NCBI GenBank assembly: GCA_036732005.1
Contig: DAINDF010000003.1
Location: 1-64,000, forward strand
Length of the DNA: 64,000 nt
From: UBA1926 sp036732005
GTDB taxonomy: Bacteria; Planctomycetota; Phycisphaerae; Phycisphaerales; UBA1924
Reading direction: 5' to 3'
Part shown: positions 34,370 through 42,343 of the stretch, piece after piece
Numbering within the stretch: the stretch's first letter is position 1
Layout: every line of letters begins with the position of its first letter
The notes under the pieces: model-generated
The model's database searches: none
The model's input: only the letters and a program-made list of their open reading frames with translations
Told to the model about the DNA's origin: nothing
Made by a program: the position numbers and the translations under genes

Positions 34370-36349
34370 ATGCGACTTTCAATCCAGCTCGCCCTGCTGC
34401 TCGCCGCCCCCATGCTTGCCGCCGGGTTTCTGGCCGGCAGCCGGGCCCTCGATGCCCGTTCGACCGCGGCCGAGATGGGCGACATCACCGAGTTCACCCG
34501 TTTGGGTGTGCGTATCGGGGATTTCGTGCACGAGTCGCAGCGAGAGCGCGGCCTGACCGCCGGGTTCCTGGGGGCCAAGGGCACTGAATCTGGAGCCGAA
34601 TTGACCGCCCAGCGGCGCCAGACCGATTCGAGGCTCGGCGAGTTGCGCAAGGCGACCGATTTGCTCGACCGTGACGGGCTCGCCCCGGCGTTCGCCGAGG
34701 CGATCGACCGCACGACCCGGGCCGCCGAGGGCCTGACCCAGACGCGGCTCGAGGTGGACGGGCTCTCGATCGAAGGCCCGGCGGCTGTGGCGGCGTACAC
34801 CGAGGCGATCGCCGCGGGGCTGGACGCGATCAGCGCGATCACCGCTAGGAGCACCTCGGCGGAGATCAACCGGCAGATCGGCGCGTACGCGGGCCTTCTC
34901 CGAGCCAAGGAGTTCGCCGGGCAGGAGCGCGCCCTGCTGAACGGTTCGATCAGGCGCGGGTCGTTTGGTCCCGGCGCCTACGAACGCTTCGTCGGGCTCG
35001 CGGCCCGACAGGAGGCCTACATCTCGGTCTTCCTCGACCAAGCGGGCGACCATGCCCTCGGCGCATTCAACCATTTCCGCGAGAGCCAGGCGTCCCGCAA
35101 GGTCGAGGAGATTCGCGCCGCCGCCGCGGCCCAGGCGGCGGATGGCGCCCTCCGGCTCGACGCGGGCGAGTCGTTCGCCGCGATGACACGCAAGATCGAC
35201 GGGATGAAGGAGGTCGAGGACCTGAGCGCGCGGCTGCTCATCGAGCAAGCCGAACAGGCCCGGGACCGGGCGAAAACAACCGCGACCGTCTTTGTCGCGG
35301 TCGCGGGCGCGGTGCTGGCCGTGATCGGCGCAACCGGAACGCTCGCGGTCCGGGGGATCGTGCGCCGGCTCGGATCGGCGACCTCGGGGTTCCGCCAGGC
35401 TGCCGAGAACCGAGACTTGACGGTCCGCCTGGACGACTCCCGGGGCGACGAGATCGGGACGATGGCGGGGCAGTTCAACACCTTCGTGGGCGCCGTGGCC
35501 GAGTTGGTGACGCGTGTGATCGAGTCGGCGAACAGCGTCGCGGCGGCGGCGACCGAGGTCGCGGCGTCCGCCGAGGAGATCTCCGCCGGGCTCTCCGAGC
35601 AGCAGTCCCAGACCCAGGAGGTCGCGGGCGCGGTCACCGAACTGGCCGCCTCGGTCACCCAGGTTGCGCAGACCACGCGGGAGTCGGCGTCCGAATCCGA
35701 CCGGGCCGAGACGACCGCCAACGCGGGCCGCGAGGCCGTGGACGCCGGGACCCGCGCGATGAACGAGATCGCCGAGTCGGTGCGGCAGAGTTCGGTCCGG
35801 GTCCAGCACCTGGGCGAGCAGAGCGAGTCGATCGGGCAGATCGTCGCGGTAATCAACGACATCGCCGACCAGACCAACCTCCTCGCGTTGAACGCGGCGA
35901 TCGAGGCGGCCCGCGCCGGGGAGCACGGCAGGGGGTTCGCCGTTGTCGCCGACGAGGTGCGCAAGCTCGCGGAGCGGACGGCCCAGGCGACGGACGAGGT
36001 GGGCCGGACCGTCCGCTCGATCCAGGATGAGACCAAGGAGGTGGTGCGCGTAATGGACTTCGGGGCCTCGCTGGTGAACGAGGGCACGCGAACCTCGCAC
36101 GACGCCGCCGAGCGCATCGAGGGGATCGTCGGGTCGGTGCGTCGGGTGCGGGAGATGGTCGCAACGGTCGCGAGTTCCACGGATCAGCAGGCCAGCGCGA
36201 GCGAGCAGGTGAGCGTGGCGATGCAGCGGATCGCCGCGATCGCGTCGGAGTCGAGCGACGGCTCGCGGCAGGCCGCGCAGGCCTCCGAGGACCTCAGCCG
36301 AAAGGCGGAGGACCTGATGCAGATCGCCACGCGGTTCCGTGTGGCGTAG
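34370..36349 (+). CDS. Methyl-accepting chemotaxis protein with NIT sensor domain
   Basis: Chemoreceptor of 659 residues. Helix 1 (IQLALLLAAPMLAAGFLAG) is followed by a periplasmic NIT domain (about 40-290). Its characteristic motif QRERGLTAGFLGAKG and the AQRRQTDSRLGEL segment mark the nitrate/nitrite-sensing family. Then come helix 2 (VFVAVAGAVLAVIGATGTLAV), HAMP, and the signalling domain with the invariant tip DQTNLLALNAAIEAARAGEHGRGFAVVADEVRKLA. The ATG at 34370 is preceded by CAGGAG. It is divergent from the five-heme cytochrome. Sensing of nitrate or nitrite is inferred from the domain, and it may instead signal to a non-flagellar system. Confidence 0.9.
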   Translation: MRLSIQLALLLAAPMLAAGFLAGSRALDARSTAAEMGDITEFTRLGVRIGDFVHESQRERGLTAGFLGAKGTESGAELTAQRRQTDSRLGELRKATDLLDRDGLAPAFAEAIDRTTRAAEGLTQTRLEVDGLSIEGPAAVAAYTEAIAAGLDAISAITARSTSAEINRQIGAYAGLLRAKEFAGQERALLNGSIRRGSFGPGAYERFVGLAARQEAYISVFLDQAGDHALGAFNHFRESQASRKVEEIRAAAAAQAADGALRLDAGESFAAMTRKIDGMKEVEDLSARLLIEQAEQARDRAKTTATVFVAVAGAVLAVIGATGTLAVRGIVRRLGSATSGFRQAAENRDLTVRLDDSRGDEIGTMAGQFNTFVGAVAELVTRVIESANSVAAAATEVAASAEEISAGLSEQQSQTQEVAGAVTELAASVTQVAQTTRESASESDRAETTANAGREAVDAGTRAMNEIAESVRQSSVRVQHLGEQSESIGQIVAVINDIADQTNLLALNAAIEAARAGEHGRGFAVVADEVRKLAERTAQATDEVGRTVRSIQDETKEVVRVMDFGASLVNEGTRTSHDAAERIEGIVGSVRRVREMVATVASSTDQQASASEQVSVAMQRIAAIASESSDGSRQAAQASEDLSRKAEDLMQIATRFRVA

Positions 36350-36974
36350 GAGCCGTTGCAGCGGCCTCCTCAAATCCCGTGGCTTGAGTGCCCCACCCGC
36401 GGAGTCGGGCCCTCGGCCTGCCCGTGTGTAAACGCGGCCCGCGCCTCCGTGAACCTCGGGTACTTCTTTGTCCAGCCCTACGAGCGGGGGCCTTACTCGC
36501 CTCAGGATTCCTCGTCCATCGACTGGAACAGGTTTCGGGTTTGAGCGCATGCTCCCTCGCTGCTGGGCCGCCCGGAGCGGAGCGGAGGGCGAACTAGCAG
36601 CGATCGTTTTCGGTGCCGGGGGTCGGTAGCCCAGGCTCGAGTGCGGCCGGATGCGGTTGCATCCCATCTGCTGCCGAGCGAGCAGGGCAGGCATGCGGAG
36701 GAGTTCAGTGAAGAGTTCTTCGAGCGCCACGGCGTCACGGTCGAGTTCAATGTACCGCTCGCGGGTGGAGACGTCCCGGTCGCCCGGCCCGGCACCACCC
36801 CGGGCGGTGTCCCCGCCCCGGGATCAATCCCGCACTGCGGCCGGGAGGCAGCCAGAACGCCGCCATCGGGCGGCTGTCGGCCGCTGAACCGCGTTTCTGG
36901 AGCGCCAACGGGGATCAGGGAACCGCATTTGGGCGACCGAAGCATCCGGTTCGGTGTGTCAATCACGCTTCTCG
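36350..36974. other. Intergenic interval with transposase remnant
   Basis: About 625 nt without an intact gene. It contains a degraded IS3-type transposase end (36595-36750, minus strand). The rest shows GC-rich sequence with no recognised element. Confidence 0.5.
36595..36750 (-). pseudogene. IS3-family transposase remnant (C-terminal end of OrfB)
   Basis: The minus-strand translation contains CNRIRPHSSLGYRPPAPKT (36605-36661). This is the nearly invariant end of IS3-family transposases (N-x-x-RPHSSLGY-x-x-P), preceded by a plausible degraded segment (ALEELFTELLRMPALLARQQ). The rest of the integrase core is missing and no terminal repeats are seen, so this is a fragment. Confidence 0.6.
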
Positions 36975-37157
36975 TCATCCGGCCTCACCCTTCTCGGCGT
37001 CCCTTGCCGTCGGCTCGGGCCCGGGGGACTCGGCCTTGTCCTTCTCTCGCTTTTCCGCCTCGTGCTCGGCGAGGAGCCGTTCGGCGAGCTTGCGGCAGGC
37101 AAGCCGCAGGATCCACTCTGCCACCGATTCGTCCGATGGTCTGGGGTGCTTTGGCAT
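36975..37157 (-). CDS. Small charged protein downstream of serine recombinase
   Basis: A 60-residue protein of unrecognised family: a short N-terminus MPKHPRPSDESVAEW, then a long amphipathic, highly charged helix (LRLACRKLAERLLAEHEAEKREKDKAES) and a Pro/Glu-rich end. The ATG at 37157 has GGAG at 7 nt. It starts 63 nt after the serine recombinase stop on the same strand, so it may be co-transcribed with it. A coiled-coil partner of the recombinase (some large serine recombinases use small directionality factors) is possible but is only a guess from position and size. Confidence 0.5.
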   Translation of the reverse strand: MPKHPRPSDESVAEWILRLACRKLAERLLAEHEAEKREKDKAESPGPEPTARDAEKGEAG

Positions 37158-37220
37158 GTTCAATCTCCATGAAGAAAGGGGCCCCACCCGGGGCCCCGAT
37201 GAATGCGAGTTCGGCTCGGC

Positions 37221-39209
37221 TCAGGCCGAAAGGTCAGGCAGCGGGGGCAAGCCGCCGAGATCGCCCGTCCAGGGCTCGTGGCCCGGGCAAGGATCCAGGG
37301 TCGTGTCCTTGCGATAGCGACCGTTGCCGCCCAGCTCGGCTGGGACGGTCGCCGGGATGAAGGGGCTGGACAGGCCGAGCTTGGCCATCTCGTCCAGCAG
37401 ACGCATCGACTCGCGGATCGTCCCGAGGTTCGCCCCGAGTTCGACAGAGACCGCGGTGGGGCTCAGGCCTCGGGCAAGACCGTTTCGGACCCCGCTCAAC
37501 AAAGCGACCGGTCGGGGTGTCTTGAACGCCGGGAGCCAGACCTTCTTGGTCACCTCGTCCTTGAGCACCGCAGAGTCGGCGGGGCGACAGAAGCCCGAGA
37601 GGTCCACCTCTGCGAGCACAAACACATGCAGCGAAGTGCCCCCGATGAGGCGGAACGGGTAGGCCGTCATCCTCGGCACCACCCGCGTGAGCTTCGCGAC
37701 CGTCAGCCCGTCCTCGGGGTCGAACCCGGAGCGCAGCTCGGTGAGCCTCCGGCTCACTTCATCGGCCGAGGGGATCTCGACCGTTGTGGGCGGGTTGGAC
37801 TCGAGGTCGTGCAAGCGGGCTTTGGCGGAGCGGATCTCCGAGCTGAGCTCCGCAATCCTGCTGGCCAGGGCGTCGACCGGGCCGCCGGACTTCTCGACGG
37901 TCTGGATGAGCCTGGTCTGAGCCTGCTCGAGCCGCGCACGCTCGGCACGCGCCGCCTCGACGGCCCCATGCCATGACCCCTGCAGGTCGGCGAGTTCCTC
38001 CCCGACCATAGCCCGGAGCCGATCCGGGTCATCGAGCCGCTCCTTTGCGGTCGCAACGAGCGCACTGAACAGCGAATCGAGGAGGGTGGGCGCATGCAGA
38101 AAGGCCGCGACCCAGCACCGCTTCTGCCGCTTGCCGCCGCAGGTGAGCCGGCGACGCTCCTGCGGGCTCACCCGATCGACCGCGCCGCTCGATCCGGCGC
38201 AACTGTAGAGCCACCCGCAGATCGCGCAGGTGGTCACCTGCGAGGGGTAGATCCGCTTGCGGCTCCGAGGTCGACGCCCGCTGGCTCGGTCGTGGGCGCG
38301 GCGCAGGTAGGCGTTGCGATCATCGAGCATCGCCAGCAACGCCTCGTGCCTCTCGGGCGAGATCATCCGCAGGTGGTCAACCTCCCGGGTCTTTGGGGGC
38401 TCCTCTGCCGGACGGGGGATGCGCTTGCCAGTTGTCAGGTCCTTGACGGTCTGGGTGCGCCCGAAGACCCGAAGCCCCGCCCGGATCGGCTCGCGGACGA
38501 GCCTCGCGACCATGTGCGGTGCCCACGGGCCGTTCGTCTTGCCCGGGACCGGGACCCGCCGTTCCTCCAGCCAGCGAGCCGCATCGGCGTAGCTCGCGCC
38601 CTGAAAGAGCCGATCGACGATCGCCAGGTACACGGGCTCAAGGTGCGGGTCCTTTCTGAGATACCGGTCGACCTTCGGCCCGCTGTATCCCTCCGGCGGT
38701 TCGTATACATAGCCCCATGGGATTGTCCCGAGGCACCCCCCGTTCACAAACTCCTGCGGCCACTGCCGCTTGATCCTCGACGATGTGTTCTCCTGCTCAT
38801 CCTCACTCATGGCCGCCTGCAATGCCCCGAGCAGACGCCAATGCGGGCTTTGTGTGTCAAGGCCGTTGTTCGTCACCACCCGGACACCTGCGGCAACGCA
38901 CCGCTTCAGGAGCTGGACGACCCCGGTGTCCCGCATGATGCGATCAAGGTTCTCGGTCACGAGCAGGTGATATCGACCGCTCTCAACCAGGCGATCGATC
39001 TCCTCCAACTCGGGTCGATCAAGGTGCTCCCCCGAGCCCCGGGAAGACACCCATTTCCACTCGGGCTCGGCGCCGATCACCCGCCGCGCGACCCGCTGGC
39101 AGACGACCTTCTGAGCCTCCAGGCTCTCTTCGCGCTGGTTCTCCGTTGAGATACGGACCACGCCGATCGCACGGACGGTTGATACTACAGATGAGTCGTT
39201 TGGTCTCAT
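37221..39209 (-). CDS. Large serine recombinase
   Basis: Site-specific recombinase of 662 residues. The N-terminal resolvase domain (about 10-155) has the catalytic Ser21 in VVRISTENQREESLEAQK and the arginine-bearing TENLDRIMRD. A recombinase domain follows (about 175-300, IPWGYVYEPPEGY, GASYADAARWLEERRVPVP). A zinc ribbon (CAICGWLYSC...LTCGG...CW) comes next, then a coiled coil (about 395-470) and a C-terminal domain. This layout is that of phage-type and ICE-type large serine integrases. The ATG has GGAG at 6 nt. It lies just inside the right copy of the 19-bp direct repeat, opposite the tyrosine integrase at the left end. Confidence 0.9.
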   Translation of the reverse strand: MRPNDSSVVSTVRAIGVVRISTENQREESLEAQKVVCQRVARRVIGAEPEWKWVSSRGSGEHLDRPELEEIDRLVESGRYHLLVTENLDRIMRDTGVVQLLKRCVAAGVRVVTNNGLDTQSPHWRLLGALQAAMSEDEQENTSSRIKRQWPQEFVNGGCLGTIPWGYVYEPPEGYSGPKVDRYLRKDPHLEPVYLAIVDRLFQGASYADAARWLEERRVPVPGKTNGPWAPHMVARLVREPIRAGLRVFGRTQTVKDLTTGKRIPRPAEEPPKTREVDHLRMISPERHEALLAMLDDRNAYLRRAHDRASGRRPRSRKRIYPSQVTTCAICGWLYSCAGSSGAVDRVSPQERRRLTCGGKRQKRCWVAAFLHAPTLLDSLFSALVATAKERLDDPDRLRAMVGEELADLQGSWHGAVEAARAERARLEQAQTRLIQTVEKSGGPVDALASRIAELSSEIRSAKARLHDLESNPPTTVEIPSADEVSRRLTELRSGFDPEDGLTVAKLTRVVPRMTAYPFRLIGGTSLHVFVLAEVDLSGFCRPADSAVLKDEVTKKVWLPAFKTPRPVALLSGVRNGLARGLSPTAVSVELGANLGTIRESMRLLDEMAKLGLSSPFIPATVPAELGGNGRYRKDTTLDPCPGHEPWTGDLGGLPPLPDLSA

Positions 39210-39744
39210 GGCTTGCTCCGACCGGGCCGACGGAGCGAGACCGTTTGGCGCACTGCGCCAAGCACCAACCCGGACGAACTCTGACGCCGATCGGGCAACA
39301 CTCGGGGGCGGAGCCGCATCTCCTTGTCGGAATACGCCTTACGCGGCCGGAATCGCCGATCAGGGCCGCCGTGAAGAGTCGGGGTTCAGACTCCCCCCCT
39401 CTCCGCTTGATTGAGACCCCGTTGCTCGGAGCACCTCGCCGCGCCGCATGAAACCGCGAACCCGCCCCAGGAACCCTCACACCGCCCAAGCACGGGTGTA
39501 AGGCCATGCGGCGCCGTGATCCGCAGAGGCGGGCTCGCGGCCATGGCGTTCAACGACTGCTCTCGTCCGATAACAAAATGGTCCAAAGTGTCACCGCGTG
39601 ACGGAGTTTTGACGCGGGACAGCGCTGGCGTACACGGTATGTTGTGGGGCGCCGTGGAGACTGATCTGGACGACGGCGAGGCGAAATGTCGGCCGTTGAC
39701 AAGGGGCCGTCGCTGATCGCGCTGATCTTTGGGAGATCTCAAGA
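39210..39744. other. Intergenic interval with right repeat
   Basis: About 535 nt without a supported gene. It contains the right 19-bp repeat (39392-39410). TTGACG (39609-39614) with TACACG after 16 nt is a weak promoter candidate for the downstream protease gene. Long open frames here are not gene-like. Confidence 0.45.
39392..39410 (+). repeat. Right 19-bp direct repeat, tRNA-Ser 3'-end-like (putative attR)
   Basis: Identical to 16976-16994. It is preceded by CGGGGTTCAGAC, which with the repeat looks like a damaged T-arm (GGGG-loop-CCCC with an 8-nt loop) plus acceptor strand CCTCTCC-G of a tRNA-Ser. The preceding 80 nt do not fold as the rest of a tRNA, so it is a fragment. Confidence 0.5.
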
Positions 39745-42150
39745 ATGATGACGCTGAGAGTGACCGGCGTGATGCTGGCGAGCGGCCTGTGGATGAGCGG
39801 CCTGTGCGTTGCGGACGAAGCGAGCGTTCGAGCGTTCCTGGCAAAAGGGGAGTCCACCGGGTATCTGCAACGGGGCGACTCTCGCATCGAGTTGATCGAA
39901 CCGGGCAAAGACGCCCCTGCCGGCGCGGTCGTGTTTCAGAAGTTCATCGGAGATTTGCCGCTCCACGGCTCGCGGGTCTTCGTGATCGAGAATGCCGATG
40001 GAACGGTGGCGCGGGTCCTCGACGATTCGACGGAAAAACTGAAGCCGCGTCGCGGCAGTGTGAATCTCTCGCAAGAGATGGCCGTTGGCTTGGCCGAGTG
40101 GCTCCTGCCCGAGGCGATTGGCTCCGTTGCCAAGCAGGTGTGGTTCCGTGCCGGCGACGAGGCCGTCCTGGCTTGGGAGGTCACCACCTTGCTGGCCGAC
40201 CGCGGATTGCCCGCGAGCCCGACACACTTCGAGATGGTGATCGATGCGGCGACCGGCGATGTGCTGTCCGAGCGACAGATCGACACCAAGATGTACCTTC
40301 TTGGCTCGCCCGAGGCCGCGGACGGCGTCTTCCCCCGTATCGTGATCAACAACGCGATCGGCGCGGCGGGAGCGAGAGCCTACGCCGCCCCGTTTGACGC
40401 CGTCGTCAGAGTGGGCGGCTGCACCGGCACGCTGATCGCTCCCAATGTCATCCTCGCCGCGCGCCACTGCGGCATCGGCGCCGGCACCCTCGTCAGGTTC
40501 GGCGACAACTCGAACAGCCCGGACTTTACGGCCACGGTTCAGTCGTCAATTCTCCCGGCCGGCAGCGGCTCGCTCCTGGACGGCGGCGATGTGTCCATCC
40601 ATGTCTTGACCGCGCCGGTCCCGCCCAACATCGCCCAGCCGATGCGGCTGATCGACGAGACGGATGAGCTCGCGGGTATGCTGTGTGCGACGCTTGGCTA
40701 CGGGTACAACGGCCTCGGCAGCTCGGGGCACGGGTTCTCCGCCGATGGCTTCCGCTGGGGCGGTGAGAACATCATCGATGTCTACGGCAGCCCGGCGAGC
40801 TCGGGCGGCAGCAACATCATCTCGACCGATTTCGACAATGGCACCAGCGGTGCGAACACGATCCCGAGCGGCAGCTCGGTCCCGGTGGAGTTTGAGGCGA
40901 CGACCGCGCCCGGAGACAGCGGCGGTCCGGTCCTGGTTCAGTTCGGCGGCGAGTGGGTGATCGCGGGGGTCCTGTCCGGCGGCACGACGAGCACGAGCGT
41001 GTACGGCGATATCTCTTGGTGGACCGGCACCGCGATCTACCGCGACGCGATCGAGTCCTCCGGCGGCGACTTTGTCGCCGGTCTGGAGATCCTCTTCCCG
41101 GATGGGCTGCCCGATCTCCTTTCATCGGCCGGCGGTGACACGCTGCGTGTCGACATCGTCCCCTCGATTGAGGACCCCATCGTCCCGGGCAGCGGGACAT
41201 TCCATGTCGACACTGGCGCGGGGTTCCAGCAGATTGCGCTCGAACCCGACTCGGCAACGAGCTTCACCGCCACTTTCCCCGCGCCGGCCGATTGCCCCAT
41301 GAATGTCGAGTACTTCATCTCGTTCGACCTCCAATCGGGAATCACCGTGACCGAGCCGGCCGGCGCGTCGCCGCAGTCATCGAGCGTGTTCCGCACGCTG
41401 GCCGCGGACCAGGTGGACCTGGACGAGTTGTATGACTTCGAGGTGCCGGTCGGCTTCTCGGCGGGAGCGCCCGGTGACAACGCGACAACAGGCGTGTGGG
41501 TCCGTGTGGACCCGGTTGGCACAGCCGCGCAGCCTGAGGACGACAACACCGCCGATGGCACCCTCGCGTGGGTCACGGGCCAGGGGAGTCCGGGCGGCGG
41601 GCTCGGCGATAACGATGTCGACGGCGGCACGACATCGCTGGTGAGCAACCAGATCGACCTGAGTGCCACCCAGTCTGCGGTGATCTCGTACGCTAGGTGG
41701 TATTCCAACAACACCGGCGCCGCGCCGAACGCGGATGTATTCCAGGTGTTCGTTTCGGACGACAACGGTCAGACCTATGTGCTCGTCGAAACGGTCGGGC
41801 CCGCGGGCGCGGGAACTTCGGGCGGCTGGATCGAAGCCGGGTTCAATGTCGGCGACTTCGTCGATCTGACCTCGACGATCCGAGTCAAGTTCGTCGCGAG
41901 CGATCTCGGCGACGGCTCGGTGGTCGAGGCGGGCATCGATGATGTCCGCATCTTCGGCGTCTCGTGCGCGGCGGGTAACTGCCCCGCTGACCTCGCCGAG
42001 CCGTTCGGTGTTCTCGATCTGGCCGATGTTCAGACATTCCTTGCGGCGTTCGTCGCCGGCGCAACGCCCGCCGACCTGAACGGCGACGGCATCTTCGATC
42101 TCGCGGATGTCCAGGGATTCATTGCCGCATTCAACACGGGCTGCCCGTAA
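39745..42150 (+). CDS. Secreted trypsin-like serine protease with dockerin-like tail
   Basis: Exported S1-family peptidase of 801 residues. A signal peptide ends about CVADEAS. An FTP/PepSY-like pro-region follows (about 25-185, VFQKFIGDLPLHGSRVFVIEN...FEMVIDAATGDVLSERQ). The protease domain has the full triad: His241 in LAARHCG, Asp282 in GGDVSIHVL and Ser392 in APGDSGGPVL. A beta-sandwich region leads to a tandem C-terminal motif (PFGVLDLADVQTFLAAF, DLNGDGIFDLADVQGFIAAF) ending TGCP, the Phycisphaerae-type dockerin-like tail. It is convergent with the beta-helix gene and followed by a strong hairpin. Confidence 0.88.
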   Translation: MMTLRVTGVMLASGLWMSGLCVADEASVRAFLAKGESTGYLQRGDSRIELIEPGKDAPAGAVVFQKFIGDLPLHGSRVFVIENADGTVARVLDDSTEKLKPRRGSVNLSQEMAVGLAEWLLPEAIGSVAKQVWFRAGDEAVLAWEVTTLLADRGLPASPTHFEMVIDAATGDVLSERQIDTKMYLLGSPEAADGVFPRIVINNAIGAAGARAYAAPFDAVVRVGGCTGTLIAPNVILAARHCGIGAGTLVRFGDNSNSPDFTATVQSSILPAGSGSLLDGGDVSIHVLTAPVPPNIAQPMRLIDETDELAGMLCATLGYGYNGLGSSGHGFSADGFRWGGENIIDVYGSPASSGGSNIISTDFDNGTSGANTIPSGSSVPVEFEATTAPGDSGGPVLVQFGGEWVIAGVLSGGTTSTSVYGDISWWTGTAIYRDAIESSGGDFVAGLEILFPDGLPDLLSSAGGDTLRVDIVPSIEDPIVPGSGTFHVDTGAGFQQIALEPDSATSFTATFPAPADCPMNVEYFISFDLQSGITVTEPAGASPQSSSVFRTLAADQVDLDELYDFEVPVGFSAGAPGDNATTGVWVRVDPVGTAAQPEDDNTADGTLAWVTGQGSPGGGLGDNDVDGGTTSLVSNQIDLSATQSAVISYARWYSNNTGAAPNADVFQVFVSDDNGQTYVLVETVGPAGAGTSGGWIEAGFNVGDFVDLTSTIRVKFVASDLGDGSVVEAGIDDVRIFGVSCAAGNCPADLAEPFGVLDLADVQTFLAAFVAGATPADLNGDGIFDLADVQGFIAAFNTGCP

Positions 42151-42197
42151 ACCCTGACCGATCGGTCTGCCCCGCGAGCGGCTTCGACACAGGCGTG

Positions 42198-42273
42198 GAC
42201 CTTCCCCCCAGAACCCGATCCAGGCCGAGCGATCGTCTCGGGCGTGGATCAAGGAGGATCTGGGGGGAAGGTC
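42198..42273. terminator. 15-bp inverted repeat between convergent genes
   Basis: Arms 42198-42212 (GACCTTCCCCCCAGA) and 42259-42273 (TCTGGGGGGAAGGTC) are exact reverse complements around a 46-nt loop. Its position between convergent stop codons suggests a bidirectional transcription stop. There is no U-tract, so it may work as a roadblock or a Rho-linked structure. Confidence 0.55.
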
Positions 42274-42343
42274 AAGCGGCGGGGCTGGCTCCATCCGGGA
42301 TCCGCGGGGCGAGTTCGGCCCATCTCGGCGAACGCCGAGCAGC

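Noticed and set aside
34379..36730. A 783-codon minus-strand frame opposite the chemoreceptor
   Set aside because: Apart from its first 46 residues, which are the IS3 transposase remnant, it is shadow sequence of the chemoreceptor gene.
39300..39410. Possible tRNA-Ser or tmRNA gene ending at the right 19-bp repeat
   Set aside because: Only a damaged T-arm and acceptor strand are visible. No matching 5' acceptor GGAGAGG, anticodon arm or tag-peptide frame was found upstream.
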